This document shows, one piece after another, positions 1 through 7,639 of a DNA stretch of 38,776 bases (positions within the stretch are counted from its first letter, which is position 1; the number at the start of each line of letters is the position of its first letter). The position numbers and the translations under genes were made by a program. Origin of the DNA: an uncultured Bacteroidales bacterium (lineage in GTDB: Bacteria > Bacteroidota > Bacteroidia > Bacteroidales > Muribaculaceae); contig CAMWHE010000019.1 of assembly GCA_947173955.1 (NCBI GenBank), positions 1 through 38,776 on the forward strand, read 5' to 3'. A model generated the notes under the pieces. The model had not been told where the DNA came from. It did no database searches and saw only the letters and a list, made by a program, of their open reading frames with translations.

Positions 1-2
1 CC

Positions 3-1760
3 TCGGTGACTTACAGTTATACTTCGCTTGGACAACCTGAAACGATAAACTACGGTGTCGGCAACAAGGTAAGCTACGATTATAATCTGCGCGGACAGGT
101 CAGGGAGATAGTCTCCAACGGGTTCACGCAGAAGCTGTGGTATGAGGACGGAGGCACCCATCCGTGCTACAACGGCAACATATCCCGTATGCAGGTCAGT
201 GGGGTCACTTCCGACTATACCTATGACACCCTCAACCGGTTGACTGCCTGCACGTCAACCGACGGATACAATACCGTCTACGAATACGATCAGAACTCGT
301 CGCCGACCAAGATTGAGCGGTACGGCATGACCTCTGACGGTTCTGTCGGACTTGTCGACGACATGAAGATGAGCTATGACGGAAACAGACTTGTCAAGGT
401 GACCGACGCGGCGGATCCTGTGATACTTGAGCAGTCACTCGATTTCCCGAAGTCATCGGCATCGCTCGGCTACGACTCCGAGGGACGCCTCTACAGCGAT
501 TCAGGCCGCGACATAGAGAAAATCACATACGCTCCCAACGATATGCCGATGACCGTATTCGGGCCGTATGGCAGGATCAAGACCCAGTACGCCTACGCGG
601 CTGACGGACGGAAACTCTCCGTGGCGTACGGCCATAATTATACCTCGTCAATTACCGATACACGCTACTACGTCGGCCCGATCGAGTTTGTCAAGAGTTC
701 GGGCAAAGATGCCAGACTGACAGTTGATCGCGTCAACCTGCCATGGGGCTTCTTCGCCGCCGATGGGTGGGATAATGTCAACCTCACAGACTATCAGGGC
801 AATATCCGCGCTATCGCACGTAGCGGCTCAGTCATTGACCACATTGACTACTACCCCTACGGACTCCCGAAAGCATCCGCGCCCGGCAGCGTATCCCGTT
901 ATAAATACAGCGGCAAAGAGTTCGAGACCCGCGGCGGCCTTGACTTCTATGACTTCGACGCACGCCTGCAGCTCCCCGCCGCTGGCCTTTTCTCCCGCCC
1001 CGACCCCAAAGCATGGGATGCCCCCTGGAACAATACCTATCTCTATTGCTCAGCAAATCCCATCAACCGCATCGATCCCACTGGCGAATATGATTTCGTA
1101 AATATTAAAGAAAGTAAACAATACAAGGTTATTGCTGTCTTTCAGAGTGACTATAAAAATATTGATAAAAAAAATAATAATTCAGCTCTTACTACTGATT
1201 ATAAAGCGGCTAAGAAAGCAGGATTACCTATAATGTTAGTCGATAACAAAGCTGATTTTAAAGCAGCTATGAAAGCTTTGGATGATATGAAGTCTTCTAC
1301 GGAGGAATATACTATTAATTCACATGGGTCATCTGGCTATTTCTATATTGGGTCCGACAAGATAGATGCAGGTTCTGACACTTCCTCTCTTAAAGATGGC
1401 CTAAGCGGGAAAACTGTATTTATTGGTGCATGTAATTCGGCAGTTGATCTTAATGGGAATGCCTTATTAGAAACTTTCTCAGAAGATACTGGAAGTAATG
1501 TTATTGGTTCTTGCCATAAAATCAAAGCGGGATATTCATATGATGGAAGCGACGGATTGAATCGCCCGTCTGCTGATGGTTCAGATAAAGGTAATGGATA
1601 TAAAATGTCCGTATCAGGAGCTGATGCTGTAAGCATCTGGAATGTGACAATAGATAAAAGTCAGGGAACCAAGTGGAATGGTCCCACTATATCTCCACCG
1701 GTCATAACTAAGCCTAATTTAGAGGAAGTAAGAAAGCCTAATACAAATTTTATAAGATGA
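3..1760 (+). CDS. RHS repeat-associated core protein (3' part) with caspase-like C-terminal toxin domain
   Basis: The frame is open to the left window edge, so the GTG at position 6 is probably not the real start and the N-terminus lies outside the window. Residues 1-360 (counted from position 6) are YD/RHS repeats ending in the RHS core, with the YYPYG, KYSGKE, GLxFYDFxAR and DPTG signatures. After DPTG (about residue 361) the sequence turns AT-rich and changes to a variable tip domain. This tip has S-H-G with His440, then a hydrophobic strand ending in G-A-C with Cys476. That is the His-Gly / Ala-Cys arrangement of clan CD (caspase, CHAT, gingipain) cysteine proteases. In RHS toxins the core forms a shell that encloses the C-terminal toxin, so a protease effector is the likely function. 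The stop overlaps the next start (ATGA), as expected for a toxin/immunity pair. The RHS assignment is firm; the caspase-like call rests on the motif alone. Confidence 0.85.
   Translation, partial: SVTYSYTSLGQPETINYGVGNKVSYDYNLRGQVREIVSNGFTQKLWYEDGGTHPCYNGNISRMQVSGVTSDYTYDTLNRLTACTSTDGYNTVYEYDQNSSPTKIERYGMTSDGSVGLVDDMKMSYDGNRLVKVTDAADPVILEQSLDFPKSSASLGYDSEGRLYSDSGRDIEKITYAPNDMPMTVFGPYGRIKTQYAYAADGRKLSVAYGHNYTSSITDTRYYVGPIEFVKSSGKDARLTVDRVNLPWGFFAADGWDNVNLTDYQGNIRAIARSGSVIDHIDYYPYGLPKASAPGSVSRYKYSGKEFETRGGLDFYDFDARLQLPAAGLFSRPDPKAWDAPWNNTYLYCSANPINRIDPTGEYDFVNIKESKQYKVIAVFQSDYKNIDKKNNNSALTTDYKAAKKAGLPIMLVDNKADFKAAMKALDDMKSSTEEYTINSHGSSGYFYIGSDKIDAGSDTSSLKDGLSGKTVFIGACNSAVDLNGNALLETFSEDTGSNVIGSCHKIKAGYSYDGSDGLNRPSADGSDKGNGYKMSVSGADAVSIWNVTIDKSQGTKWNGPTISPPVITKPNLEEVRKPNTNFIR
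469..1085 (+). repeat. RHS core direct repeat, copy 1
   Basis: This segment encodes the last RHS repeats and core up to DPTG. It is closely matched at DNA and protein level by 2642-3261, with a net 3-base length difference. It marks the boundary at which toxin/immunity tips can be exchanged. Confidence 0.9.
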
Positions 1761-2464
1761 ACTACTTAAAAACACTATTGATTTCAATGGCATTATCGGC
1801 AAATATTGTGTGTGTCGGTGCTTGGTCAGATTCTTCGGATAGAGAAAGTATTCCGACAGAAAGAACCGGACAAGTCAATAAATATAAATATTTCGATTTG
1901 ATTACATTGCAAGGCATTGAGCCCTGTGATAACGATTCATGCGTAACAGTAACTAAAATGGACGATTCAATACGAGTCGACTATGACCTGCCTGAAAAAT
2001 TCTCATTAACTTTATTCAATAAAGGTAATTACTGGTATTCTTCGGCAGAGTTCGATATGCATAAAGACAAATATAAATTAGGAAAGTCAGAGTCACGGCC
2101 AAGAAGATATGATAGATTTATATTAAATGATAAGATTTTTGAATATGAACAATCTTTTGATGGAAAAGATATTTTCAAAGCTATCTATATAAAAGCACCA
2201 AAAAGAATCATTATATTACACTTAGGTAATGAGGATTTTACTGAAAAGGATCCGGACAAAATACTTAAACGGATATTGAATGTACTCAATTACAACGATA
2301 TGCACATAAAATCAAAGAGATTCCATGAAACGATTTATGATGTCAATTATTACCCGGATTTTGTGGAATATATAGATATTGAAACGGGGACAAAGTACTA
2401 TAATAATTATCCTGATTTGCTGGTTTGGGGTGGATACTATGGTATAAATAAGTCTAATTTTTAA
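1757..2464 (+). CDS. Exported protein, candidate immunity protein for the caspase-like RHS toxin
   Basis: This is a 235-residue protein with a hydrophobic N-terminal segment (about residues 4-22) consistent with a signal peptide. I see no good lipobox. The mature part is rich in Lys, Asp, Tyr and Ile, with no family I recognise. Its ATG overlaps the stop codon of the RHS gene (ATGA), so the two are translationally coupled. Low GC, unlike the RHS core upstream, matches the toxin tip and suggests that tip and gene travelled together. Position immediately after an RHS toxin tip is the standard place for the cognate immunity gene, and export would put it in the periplasm, where an incoming toxin could be met. 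Function is inferred from context only. Confidence 0.65.
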   Translation: MNYLKTLLISMALSANIVCVGAWSDSSDRESIPTERTGQVNKYKYFDLITLQGIEPCDNDSCVTVTKMDDSIRVDYDLPEKFSLTLFNKGNYWYSSAEFDMHKDKYKLGKSESRPRRYDRFILNDKIFEYEQSFDGKDIFKAIYIKAPKRIIILHLGNEDFTEKDPDKILKRILNVLNYNDMHIKSKRFHETIYDVNYYPDFVEYIDIETGTKYYNNYPDLLVWGGYYGINKSNF

Positions 2465-2469
2465 TTTGA

Positions 2470-3900
2470 ATGCGAATAGGCTGTGTGCTTTATTACATTA
2501 AAAACACTCTCACGGCCGTGACCTATTACGACACTTACGCCTGCCGCAGCTTTGCAGGATTCTCCGGGATATCGGCCTCATTCACCGGTGATGCCTCGCT
2601 TGCCAATGGTCTGCCGACCGCTACCCGCACTGCTGTCTTCAGCTACGACTCCGAGGGTCGACTCTACAGCGACTCAAGCCGCGACATCGAGAGTATAACA
2701 TACGCTCCCAACGATATGCCGATGACCATATTCGGACCGTATGGCAGGATCAAGACCCAGTACGCATACGCGGCCGACGGACGGAAACTCTCCGTAGCCT
2801 ATGGCCACAATTACACCTCGTCAGTTACCGATACCCGCTACTATGTCGGCCCGATCGAGTTTGTCAAGAGTTCGGGAGCCAATTCAAAGCTGACTCTTCA
2901 GCGCGTCAATCTGCCGTGGGGCTTCTTCGACTCCGAGGGGTCGCCGTTCGTCAACCTCACAGACTATCAGGGTAATATCCGCGCCGTCACCCGAATGAGC
3001 GATGTCGTAGATTGGACTGATTACTATCCGTACGGTCTGCCGAAAGCGACATCGGCGACATCTACAGGCAACCGCTACAAATACTCCGGCAAAGAGTTCG
3101 AGACCCGCGGAGGCCTTGACTTCTATGACTTCGATGCCCGCCTGCAGCTCCCCACCACCGGCCTCTTCTCCCGACCCGACCCCAAAGCCTGGGACTATCC
3201 CGGCTACAACCCATACCTCTACTGCGCCGCAAACCCAATCATGCTCGTCGATCCAACTGGTATGGATGGAGTACGAGTTATAGATAAACAAAATAAAACT
3301 ATAACTGTACGAGCTAATTATTATGCCATAACTCAAGATATTCTATATAAAGGAAGTGATGGGAAAGCAGCATATTTGCCAGGATATACTCCGGGGGATA
3401 TTGATAATATTCAAAATGATGTTAATCAGAGTTTAAATTCAAAATTTGATAAAAATACAAATTCATCATATGCTGGTATTGTAACTGAAGGAGAATATAT
3501 GGGGTATCAAGTTACATTTGATCTAAGAATCAGTGACGGAGGCTCTCAAATAAATGCGGAAATAGCTGCTCAAAATGATTCATATAGTGGTATCCCAATT
3601 GGTAATACTCTCAGATTGGGGAATGAACAACAGGTTAAATCCTTTGGTATAAAGGAAGATAAGAATGGAAATATAACCTATGTAGGTGGAGTTACGGAAA
3701 AAAATAAAAATATTGTAATGAATGTAATCGATAAGAATTTCAAAAATTTACTCCATGAGTTGTTTCATACCCTAGGTTTTACACATCCTAAAAATACAGG
3801 TGGTACCCATGGGATTATGAAATACCCTCCACAAAATATTGATCAGGAAGATATCAATGAAGTTGGAAATTCAAGTTTTTTACCTGCTGTAATTTTATGA
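2470..3900 (+). CDS. Orphan RHS tip with metzincin-type metalloprotease C-terminal domain
   Basis: The 476-residue frame lacks the long RHS N-terminus. Residues about 12-57 resemble a segment normally found well upstream in Bacteroidales RHS proteins (TYYDTYA, GDASLANGL). This joins directly to the last RHS repeats at residue about 58, so a central stretch has been deleted. The core (to DPTG, about residue 264) nearly repeats 469-1085. The variable tip (about 265-476) has HELFHTLGFTH at residues 429-439, the HExxHxxGxxH zinc motif of metzincins, and a possible Met-turn (G-I-M, Met450). Orphan RHS tips are known as reservoirs that can recombine onto the full-length gene. Whether this one is translated alone from ATG 2470 is uncertain. 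No signal peptide is visible. The stop overlaps the next ATG (ATGA). Confidence 0.8.
   Translation: MRIGCVLYYIKNTLTAVTYYDTYACRSFAGFSGISASFTGDASLANGLPTATRTAVFSYDSEGRLYSDSSRDIESITYAPNDMPMTIFGPYGRIKTQYAYAADGRKLSVAYGHNYTSSVTDTRYYVGPIEFVKSSGANSKLTLQRVNLPWGFFDSEGSPFVNLTDYQGNIRAVTRMSDVVDWTDYYPYGLPKATSATSTGNRYKYSGKEFETRGGLDFYDFDARLQLPTTGLFSRPDPKAWDYPGYNPYLYCAANPIMLVDPTGMDGVRVIDKQNKTITVRANYYAITQDILYKGSDGKAAYLPGYTPGDIDNIQNDVNQSLNSKFDKNTNSSYAGIVTEGEYMGYQVTFDLRISDGGSQINAEIAAQNDSYSGIPIGNTLRLGNEQQVKSFGIKEDKNGNITYVGGVTEKNKNIVMNVIDKNFKNLLHELFHTLGFTHPKNTGGTHGIMKYPPQNIDQEDINEVGNSSFLPAVIL
2642..3261 (+). repeat. RHS core direct repeat, copy 2
   Basis: Second copy of the RHS core (compare 469-1085). The copies diverge most between the FVKSSG and YYPYG blocks and are near identical elsewhere. 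Recombination between them would delete the first toxin/immunity pair and put the metzincin tip on the full-length RHS gene. Confidence 0.9.
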
Positions 3901-4478
3901 GAAAAGCATTTTATTTATTAGTTTGTTTGATATTTGCTACTATGATCGCAAAATCATCTGAACGATTAGAATTACTTAGATGCAAGGTCGTCTATCTTAC
4001 ATCTTTCCCTAAAAATAATTGGCCATATAATTACTCGTTTATATCTGATTGGGAATGCGATACCCTCGAAACTGATCTATCTAGTTTATCAACATTTAGT
4101 GATGACATCAAACATACAACTACTGAATTAGGCGAACTAAGTATAAACTTGTATCAACCTTACATACATTATTCGCTCATATCGGATATTTTGCCATTAG
4201 AGGATAGTCTAAGTTTATATATATCTGATTGCCAGAATAAAATTAATGATAATTCATTTGAATATACAGTTGTCACCCATGATTCAACTACGATTAATTG
4301 TGCTATTACGGATGTTCTCGGTATATTCTTCGTTGACAGTAATAGGATGGATTGCGATGATGAAAGAAACCGTGTAGTATTAGTTTCGTTAATAACTTGC
4401 TCTCCGGGATCCAAAATTGATTTTATAAATAAAAACAAGTCATTACCGGCCGGTTCTTCAAGAAAGAAAAAACAATAA
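3897..4478 (+). CDS. Exported protein, candidate immunity protein for the metzincin RHS tip
   Basis: This 193-residue protein begins with a clear signal-peptide-like segment (MRKAF, then a hydrophobic stretch to about residue 19). The rest is AT-rich in codon use and has no recognised domain. Cys occurs at several positions (Cys29, Cys54 and others), which would suit disulphides in the periplasm. Its ATG overlaps the toxin stop codon (ATGA). By position and coupling it is the candidate immunity protein for the metalloprotease tip, perhaps a secreted protease inhibitor. This is context inference only. Confidence 0.6.
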   Translation: MRKAFYLLVCLIFATMIAKSSERLELLRCKVVYLTSFPKNNWPYNYSFISDWECDTLETDLSSLSTFSDDIKHTTTELGELSINLYQPYIHYSLISDILPLEDSLSLYISDCQNKINDNSFEYTVVTHDSTTINCAITDVLGIFFVDSNRMDCDDERNRVVLVSLITCSPGSKIDFINKNKSLPAGSSRKKKQ

Positions 4479-4556
4479 TAAAACCATTAATATTAGAGAA
4501 ATAAGTCTTAGACAATGGAGCAGGAGCGGTAGCCCTCAATTTTAATAAAATTACTA

Positions 4557-5021
4557 ATGAACAAATTTATTTCCATTATACTTTATTTTTTTACAAGTGT
4601 ATTTGCCATTAATGCTAACGATTCAATATACTATAAGCTTCCTGCTAACGTAGAGGCTGAATTATCGGATAGAATTCAAACTTATAGGATTAATAGTAAT
4701 GATTCAACGCATATTTCAGTATTTTTAGGCAGAACAGTTGCAGATAATGGGGAAATGGTATTCTATGCAGACATTTTTCCCTACGACTCTCTCAATCATA
4801 AAAATCTTAATACTCAGATTGCCAAAAACACTCATAGATATGTTACGATAGGCAATCAGGTCTTCCCGGTATTTTTAAGATTAGACGAACAACTGGGATC
4901 ACCCACCCCTATATGGCAACGCGGAAAAATATTCAATAGGGACTGCACAATGAAACGGCAACTTACAATATTAGAGCATCCCGTATATTTCAAGCTTAAT
5001 GAAAATAATAGCGTAAAATGA
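4557..5021 (+). CDS. Small exported protein, first of two paralogues (candidate orphan immunity)
   Basis: This is a 154-residue protein with an N-terminal signal peptide (about residues 1-20, cleavage near FAINA-ND). No known domain is recognised. It aligns along its length with the next gene: a V-F-L-G / I-F-V-G strand, then a stretch ending in N-T-H-R-Y-V / T-S-N-R-Y-I-V, then V-F-P-V-F-L-R-L-D / C-Y-P-A-I-F-D-L-D. Both are 154 residues long, so they are diverged tandem duplicates. The 78 bp gap after the preceding gene has no open toxin frame. These may therefore be immunity genes kept after their toxin was lost, which protects against relatives still carrying it. Codon use and low GC match the neighbouring RHS cassettes. 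Confidence 0.55.
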   Translation: MNKFISIILYFFTSVFAINANDSIYYKLPANVEAELSDRIQTYRINSNDSTHISVFLGRTVADNGEMVFYADIFPYDSLNHKNLNTQIAKNTHRYVTIGNQVFPVFLRLDEQLGSPTPIWQRGKIFNRDCTMKRQLTILEHPVYFKLNENNSVK

Positions 5022-5482
5022 AAAAATTCCTGATACTGCTTTCCATAGTTATTTCTCAGTTTGTTGACATCAAGGCTACGTCCAAGGAATCTCAATATTC
5101 GATTGATCGCATTTATTATAGTATTAGCGATTTGACTGAGTTTAATATCTATAATTATATAAAAGAGAACTTTGCAAACAGGAAAAATGAAGTATGTATA
5201 TTCGTCGGCGCTTCATCGTCTGGAAATAATAATCCATATTATGTACTGCTTGTTGTACCTGACGCCCCGGGTGACTATACATCGTTTCTAAAAAAAACAT
5301 CTAACCGCTACATTGTAATCAATAAAGACTGTTACCCCGCAATATTTGATCTTGATTTTGTATTTGCTGATGCAGATATATCTTCAAAATATGTAAAATA
5401 TTACCCTTTCAAAGATGGAATCGGCTTTGAATTTACGTTTCCGGGTGACTCAAAAAAATTTGAAAATATAAGTATGTGGTGA
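5018..5482 (+). CDS. Small exported protein, second of two paralogues (candidate orphan immunity)
   Basis: This is 154 residues with a signal peptide (about 1-20) and an ATG overlapping the previous stop (ATGA). It is a diverged paralogue of the gene before it, sharing the I-F-V-G strand, the N-R-Y-I-V-I block and the Y-P-A-I-F-D-L-D block. No enzymatic motif is visible. Continuing in frame past the TGA gives a short stretch reading VDAYGYTLDED before a TAG at 5516. That could be an old C-terminal end or a remnant of an RHS-linked cassette. Function is unknown; a role in toxin immunity is suggested only by location at the end of the RHS cassette array. Confidence 0.55.
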   Translation: MKKFLILLSIVISQFVDIKATSKESQYSIDRIYYSISDLTEFNIYNYIKENFANRKNEVCIFVGASSSGNNNPYYVLLVVPDAPGDYTSFLKKTSNRYIVINKDCYPAIFDLDFVFADADISSKYVKYYPFKDGIGFEFTFPGDSKKFENISMW

Positions 5483-5760
5483 GTGGATGCTTACGGCTAT
5501 ACTCTGGATGAAGATTAGCCAGAAATAGTGAGGTTTTTCATAATAATACAAACCGTAGACATTGTATAAGCGGCCAGAAGCCGGGGTGAGAATGACGATT
5601 ATTCGCTTTTGATACAGAGGATGGACACCTGACGGGCAGGTGTCAGCAGAGCAACGTGGCGGTTGAGCCATAGGCGAAACATTATCCGCGCTCTTATCCC
5701 CCGTACGCGCATAGCGTGTGAGAGCAATAAAGATATAGTTACTCCTAAAAGGACCGTGGA
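5483..5760. other. Intergenic gap at the end of the RHS array
   Basis: No convincing gene. The in-frame VDAYGYTLDED remnant (5483-5518) follows the stop of the last exported protein. An 8-bp inverted repeat with a 5-base loop lies at 5624-5644 (GACACCTG/CAGGTGTC). It lacks a T-run on either strand, so I do not call it a terminator. Confidence 0.4.
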
Positions 5761-7413
5761 TCAGTCTTTTGACGGGGTGAGTAGGGCGCGGTAGCGAGCT
5801 GGGGCGGTGAGGATGGCGGCTGCACGCGCTATGGTAGAGTCGTGGGTCGAATTCCACTCGGTCACACCTTTCTGGAAGTAGTAGCGCTGAAGGAGCTCGG
5901 CGGCAAGATACTTGGCGATCTCGTCGCGATGGATGTCGAGGTCGCTGTCGAGGTCGTGGCGGAGGAGGTTGCGCAGCGTCTCGATCTGGGCGCTGACGGA
6001 GTCGGTCAGATATCCTTCGCGCTTAGTGAGGTTGCGGAATTCGTCGAGGAAGGTGTCGGTCAGCTTGTCATACTGCACTTGCGATGTGTCGACCGAGGCC
6101 TTGAACTGTGCGTATATGGCGTCGTCGATCTCAAACTCCGAGGGCACGGGGATGCTATCATGAGCGGCGGCGTATTCAGTAGCGAAGTCAAAGATCGAAA
6201 AGGATGTGACGATATTGTAGGCCGTGCGGGATGCTTCGGGCAGCTCGATGGCAACATCGGGGGTGATTCCGCCGCCATCGCGCACGGGACGTCCGGATGC
6301 CGTATGGAATACGCTGGTCAGCGAGTCGGGAATGCGGGCGGGCGAGCCGTCAGGATTGCGGTGGGAGTAGTCGATGGCCTGGATGAGACGCCCTGACGGG
6401 ATGTAATATTTGGCGATGGTGACTTTAAGCAAGCCGTTATAGGGGAGCTGGCGCGTGGACTGCACGAGTCCCTTGCCGAACGAACGCTGGCCGATGATCA
6501 CGGCGCGGTCAAGGTCCTGAAGCGCTCCGGCCACAATTTCCGACGATGATGCGGATCCCTCGTTGATTAGTACGGCGAGAGGTAGCTTGGTGTCGACAGG
6601 GGAATTGGTGGTCTTGTACAGTTGCTCGTTGAACTGTCCGCGGCCGCGTGTGCGGAGCACTTCCGTGCCTTTGGGGGTAAAGAGTCCTACTATCTTTATG
6701 GCGCTCTCCATCACGCCGCCGCCATTGTCGCGCAGGTCGAGGATGACGCCCGAGAATTCGGGATTCTTCTTGAGCTCGATCAGCGCCTTGCGCACATCGT
6801 CGGCCGAGTGTTCGTTGAATGTGGTCAGCGATATGTAGCCTATGGAGTCTGTGACCATTCCGTAGTAGGGCACGGACGGGATCTCGACTTTGGCGCGTGT
6901 GAGGTTGAATGTCAGCACCGAGTCGGCCGCGAAGGGACGTTCTACGGTGACAGTCAGCGGCGTACCGGCCTGACCGCGCAGCCGGTTGGAGATCGAGTCG
7001 GAGGTCCACTGCTCGACATTGACGGAGTCAATCATAAGGAAACGGTCACCGGCACGCAGGCCGGCACGCGAGGCCGGGGTATTCTCATAAGGCTCGGAGA
7101 CGTAGACATGACCGTCGCGCTGCATGATCATGGAGCCGATGCCTCCGTATGTGCCGGTCGATATGGTCATGAAGCTCTCCTGCTCCTCCTCGGGAATATA
7201 GTTGGTGTAGGGGTCGATGTCGGCCAGCATGGCATTGATAGCCTTTGTGACTGTCTTTTCGGCGTCGATGGAATCGACATAGCTCGTCTGGAGCTGCTTG
7301 AAGACAGCGGTGAATATATCGAGCGAACGTGAGATGTCTTTCTTGGAGCTGCGGGTGGCGGCCATCGCTGTCAGTGAGAGCGCTATTGTAAGGATCAGGA
7401 TGAGTTTTTTCAT
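5761..7413 (-). CDS. S41 family carboxy-terminal processing peptidase with PDZ domain
   Basis: This 550-residue protein starts with a signal peptide (MKKLILILTIALSLTAMAA). Order: an N-terminal helical segment with the D-P-Y-T-N-Y-I motif typical of CtpA proteases (about 65-75), a PDZ domain (about 85-170, G-G-I-G and S-R-A-G-L-R-A-G-D), then the S41 catalytic core. The Ser-Lys dyad is Ser291 in S-A-S-S-S-E and Lys314 in S-F-G-K-G. A helical extension runs from about 430 to 550. Such enzymes cut C-terminal tails of envelope proteins in the periplasm, with the PDZ domain presenting the substrate C-terminus. The length is usual for Bacteroidales members. It follows the Fic cassette on the same strand, across 226 bp that include a terminator-like hairpin, so it is probably transcribed separately. 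Confidence 0.93.
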   Translation of the reverse strand: MKKLILILTIALSLTAMAATRSSKKDISRSLDIFTAVFKQLQTSYVDSIDAEKTVTKAINAMLADIDPYTNYIPEEEQESFMTISTGTYGGIGSMIMQRDGHVYVSEPYENTPASRAGLRAGDRFLMIDSVNVEQWTSDSISNRLRGQAGTPLTVTVERPFAADSVLTFNLTRAKVEIPSVPYYGMVTDSIGYISLTTFNEHSADDVRKALIELKKNPEFSGVILDLRDNGGGVMESAIKIVGLFTPKGTEVLRTRGRGQFNEQLYKTTNSPVDTKLPLAVLINEGSASSSEIVAGALQDLDRAVIIGQRSFGKGLVQSTRQLPYNGLLKVTIAKYYIPSGRLIQAIDYSHRNPDGSPARIPDSLTSVFHTASGRPVRDGGGITPDVAIELPEASRTAYNIVTSFSIFDFATEYAAAHDSIPVPSEFEIDDAIYAQFKASVDTSQVQYDKLTDTFLDEFRNLTKREGYLTDSVSAQIETLRNLLRHDLDSDLDIHRDEIAKYLAAELLQRYYFQKGVTEWNSTHDSTIARAAAILTAPARYRALLTPSKD

Positions 7414-7589
7414 ATAATTCGGATATCAGACTACTAAGGTAGGCAATTTGCGCGGGATAGCAGGCGCAGTCGTGAAATTTTTATGATTTTTTCATTTCTC
7501 GCCGAACTATTTCCCCACAGGAAGTGTTTACAGAATACAAAGCATGATTAGTTTTTTCCATTGCTTAATGTGATAATGATTGGTTTATC

Positions 7590-7623
7590 AAGCGAGCCGC
7601 CGTCGGGAGACAGCGGCTCGCTT
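7590..7623 (-). terminator. Hairpin after the Fic gene
   Basis: An 11-bp perfect stem (7590-7600 with 7613-7623) around a 12-base loop lies just beyond the Fic stop codon. Only a weak T-rich tail follows on the minus strand. It duplicates the recA hairpin at 9219-9246. Confidence 0.6.
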
Positions 7624-7635
7624 GGTATGCAGAGG
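7593..7635. repeat. 43-bp direct repeat downstream of the Fic gene (copy of the recA terminator region)
   Basis: Identical over 43 of 43 bases to 9219-9261, which lies just after recA. The two copies bound the Fic cassette with a spacing of 1626 bp. Confidence 0.95.
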
Positions 7636-7639
7636 TGCA

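Noticed and set aside
4479..4556. Remnant of a third RHS toxin tip
   Set aside because: A short open stretch precedes the first 154-residue gene, but it has no recognisable sequence and stops before it, so it cannot be supported.
5624..5644. Hairpin as terminator after the RHS array
   Set aside because: The stem is perfect but no T-run follows on either strand.
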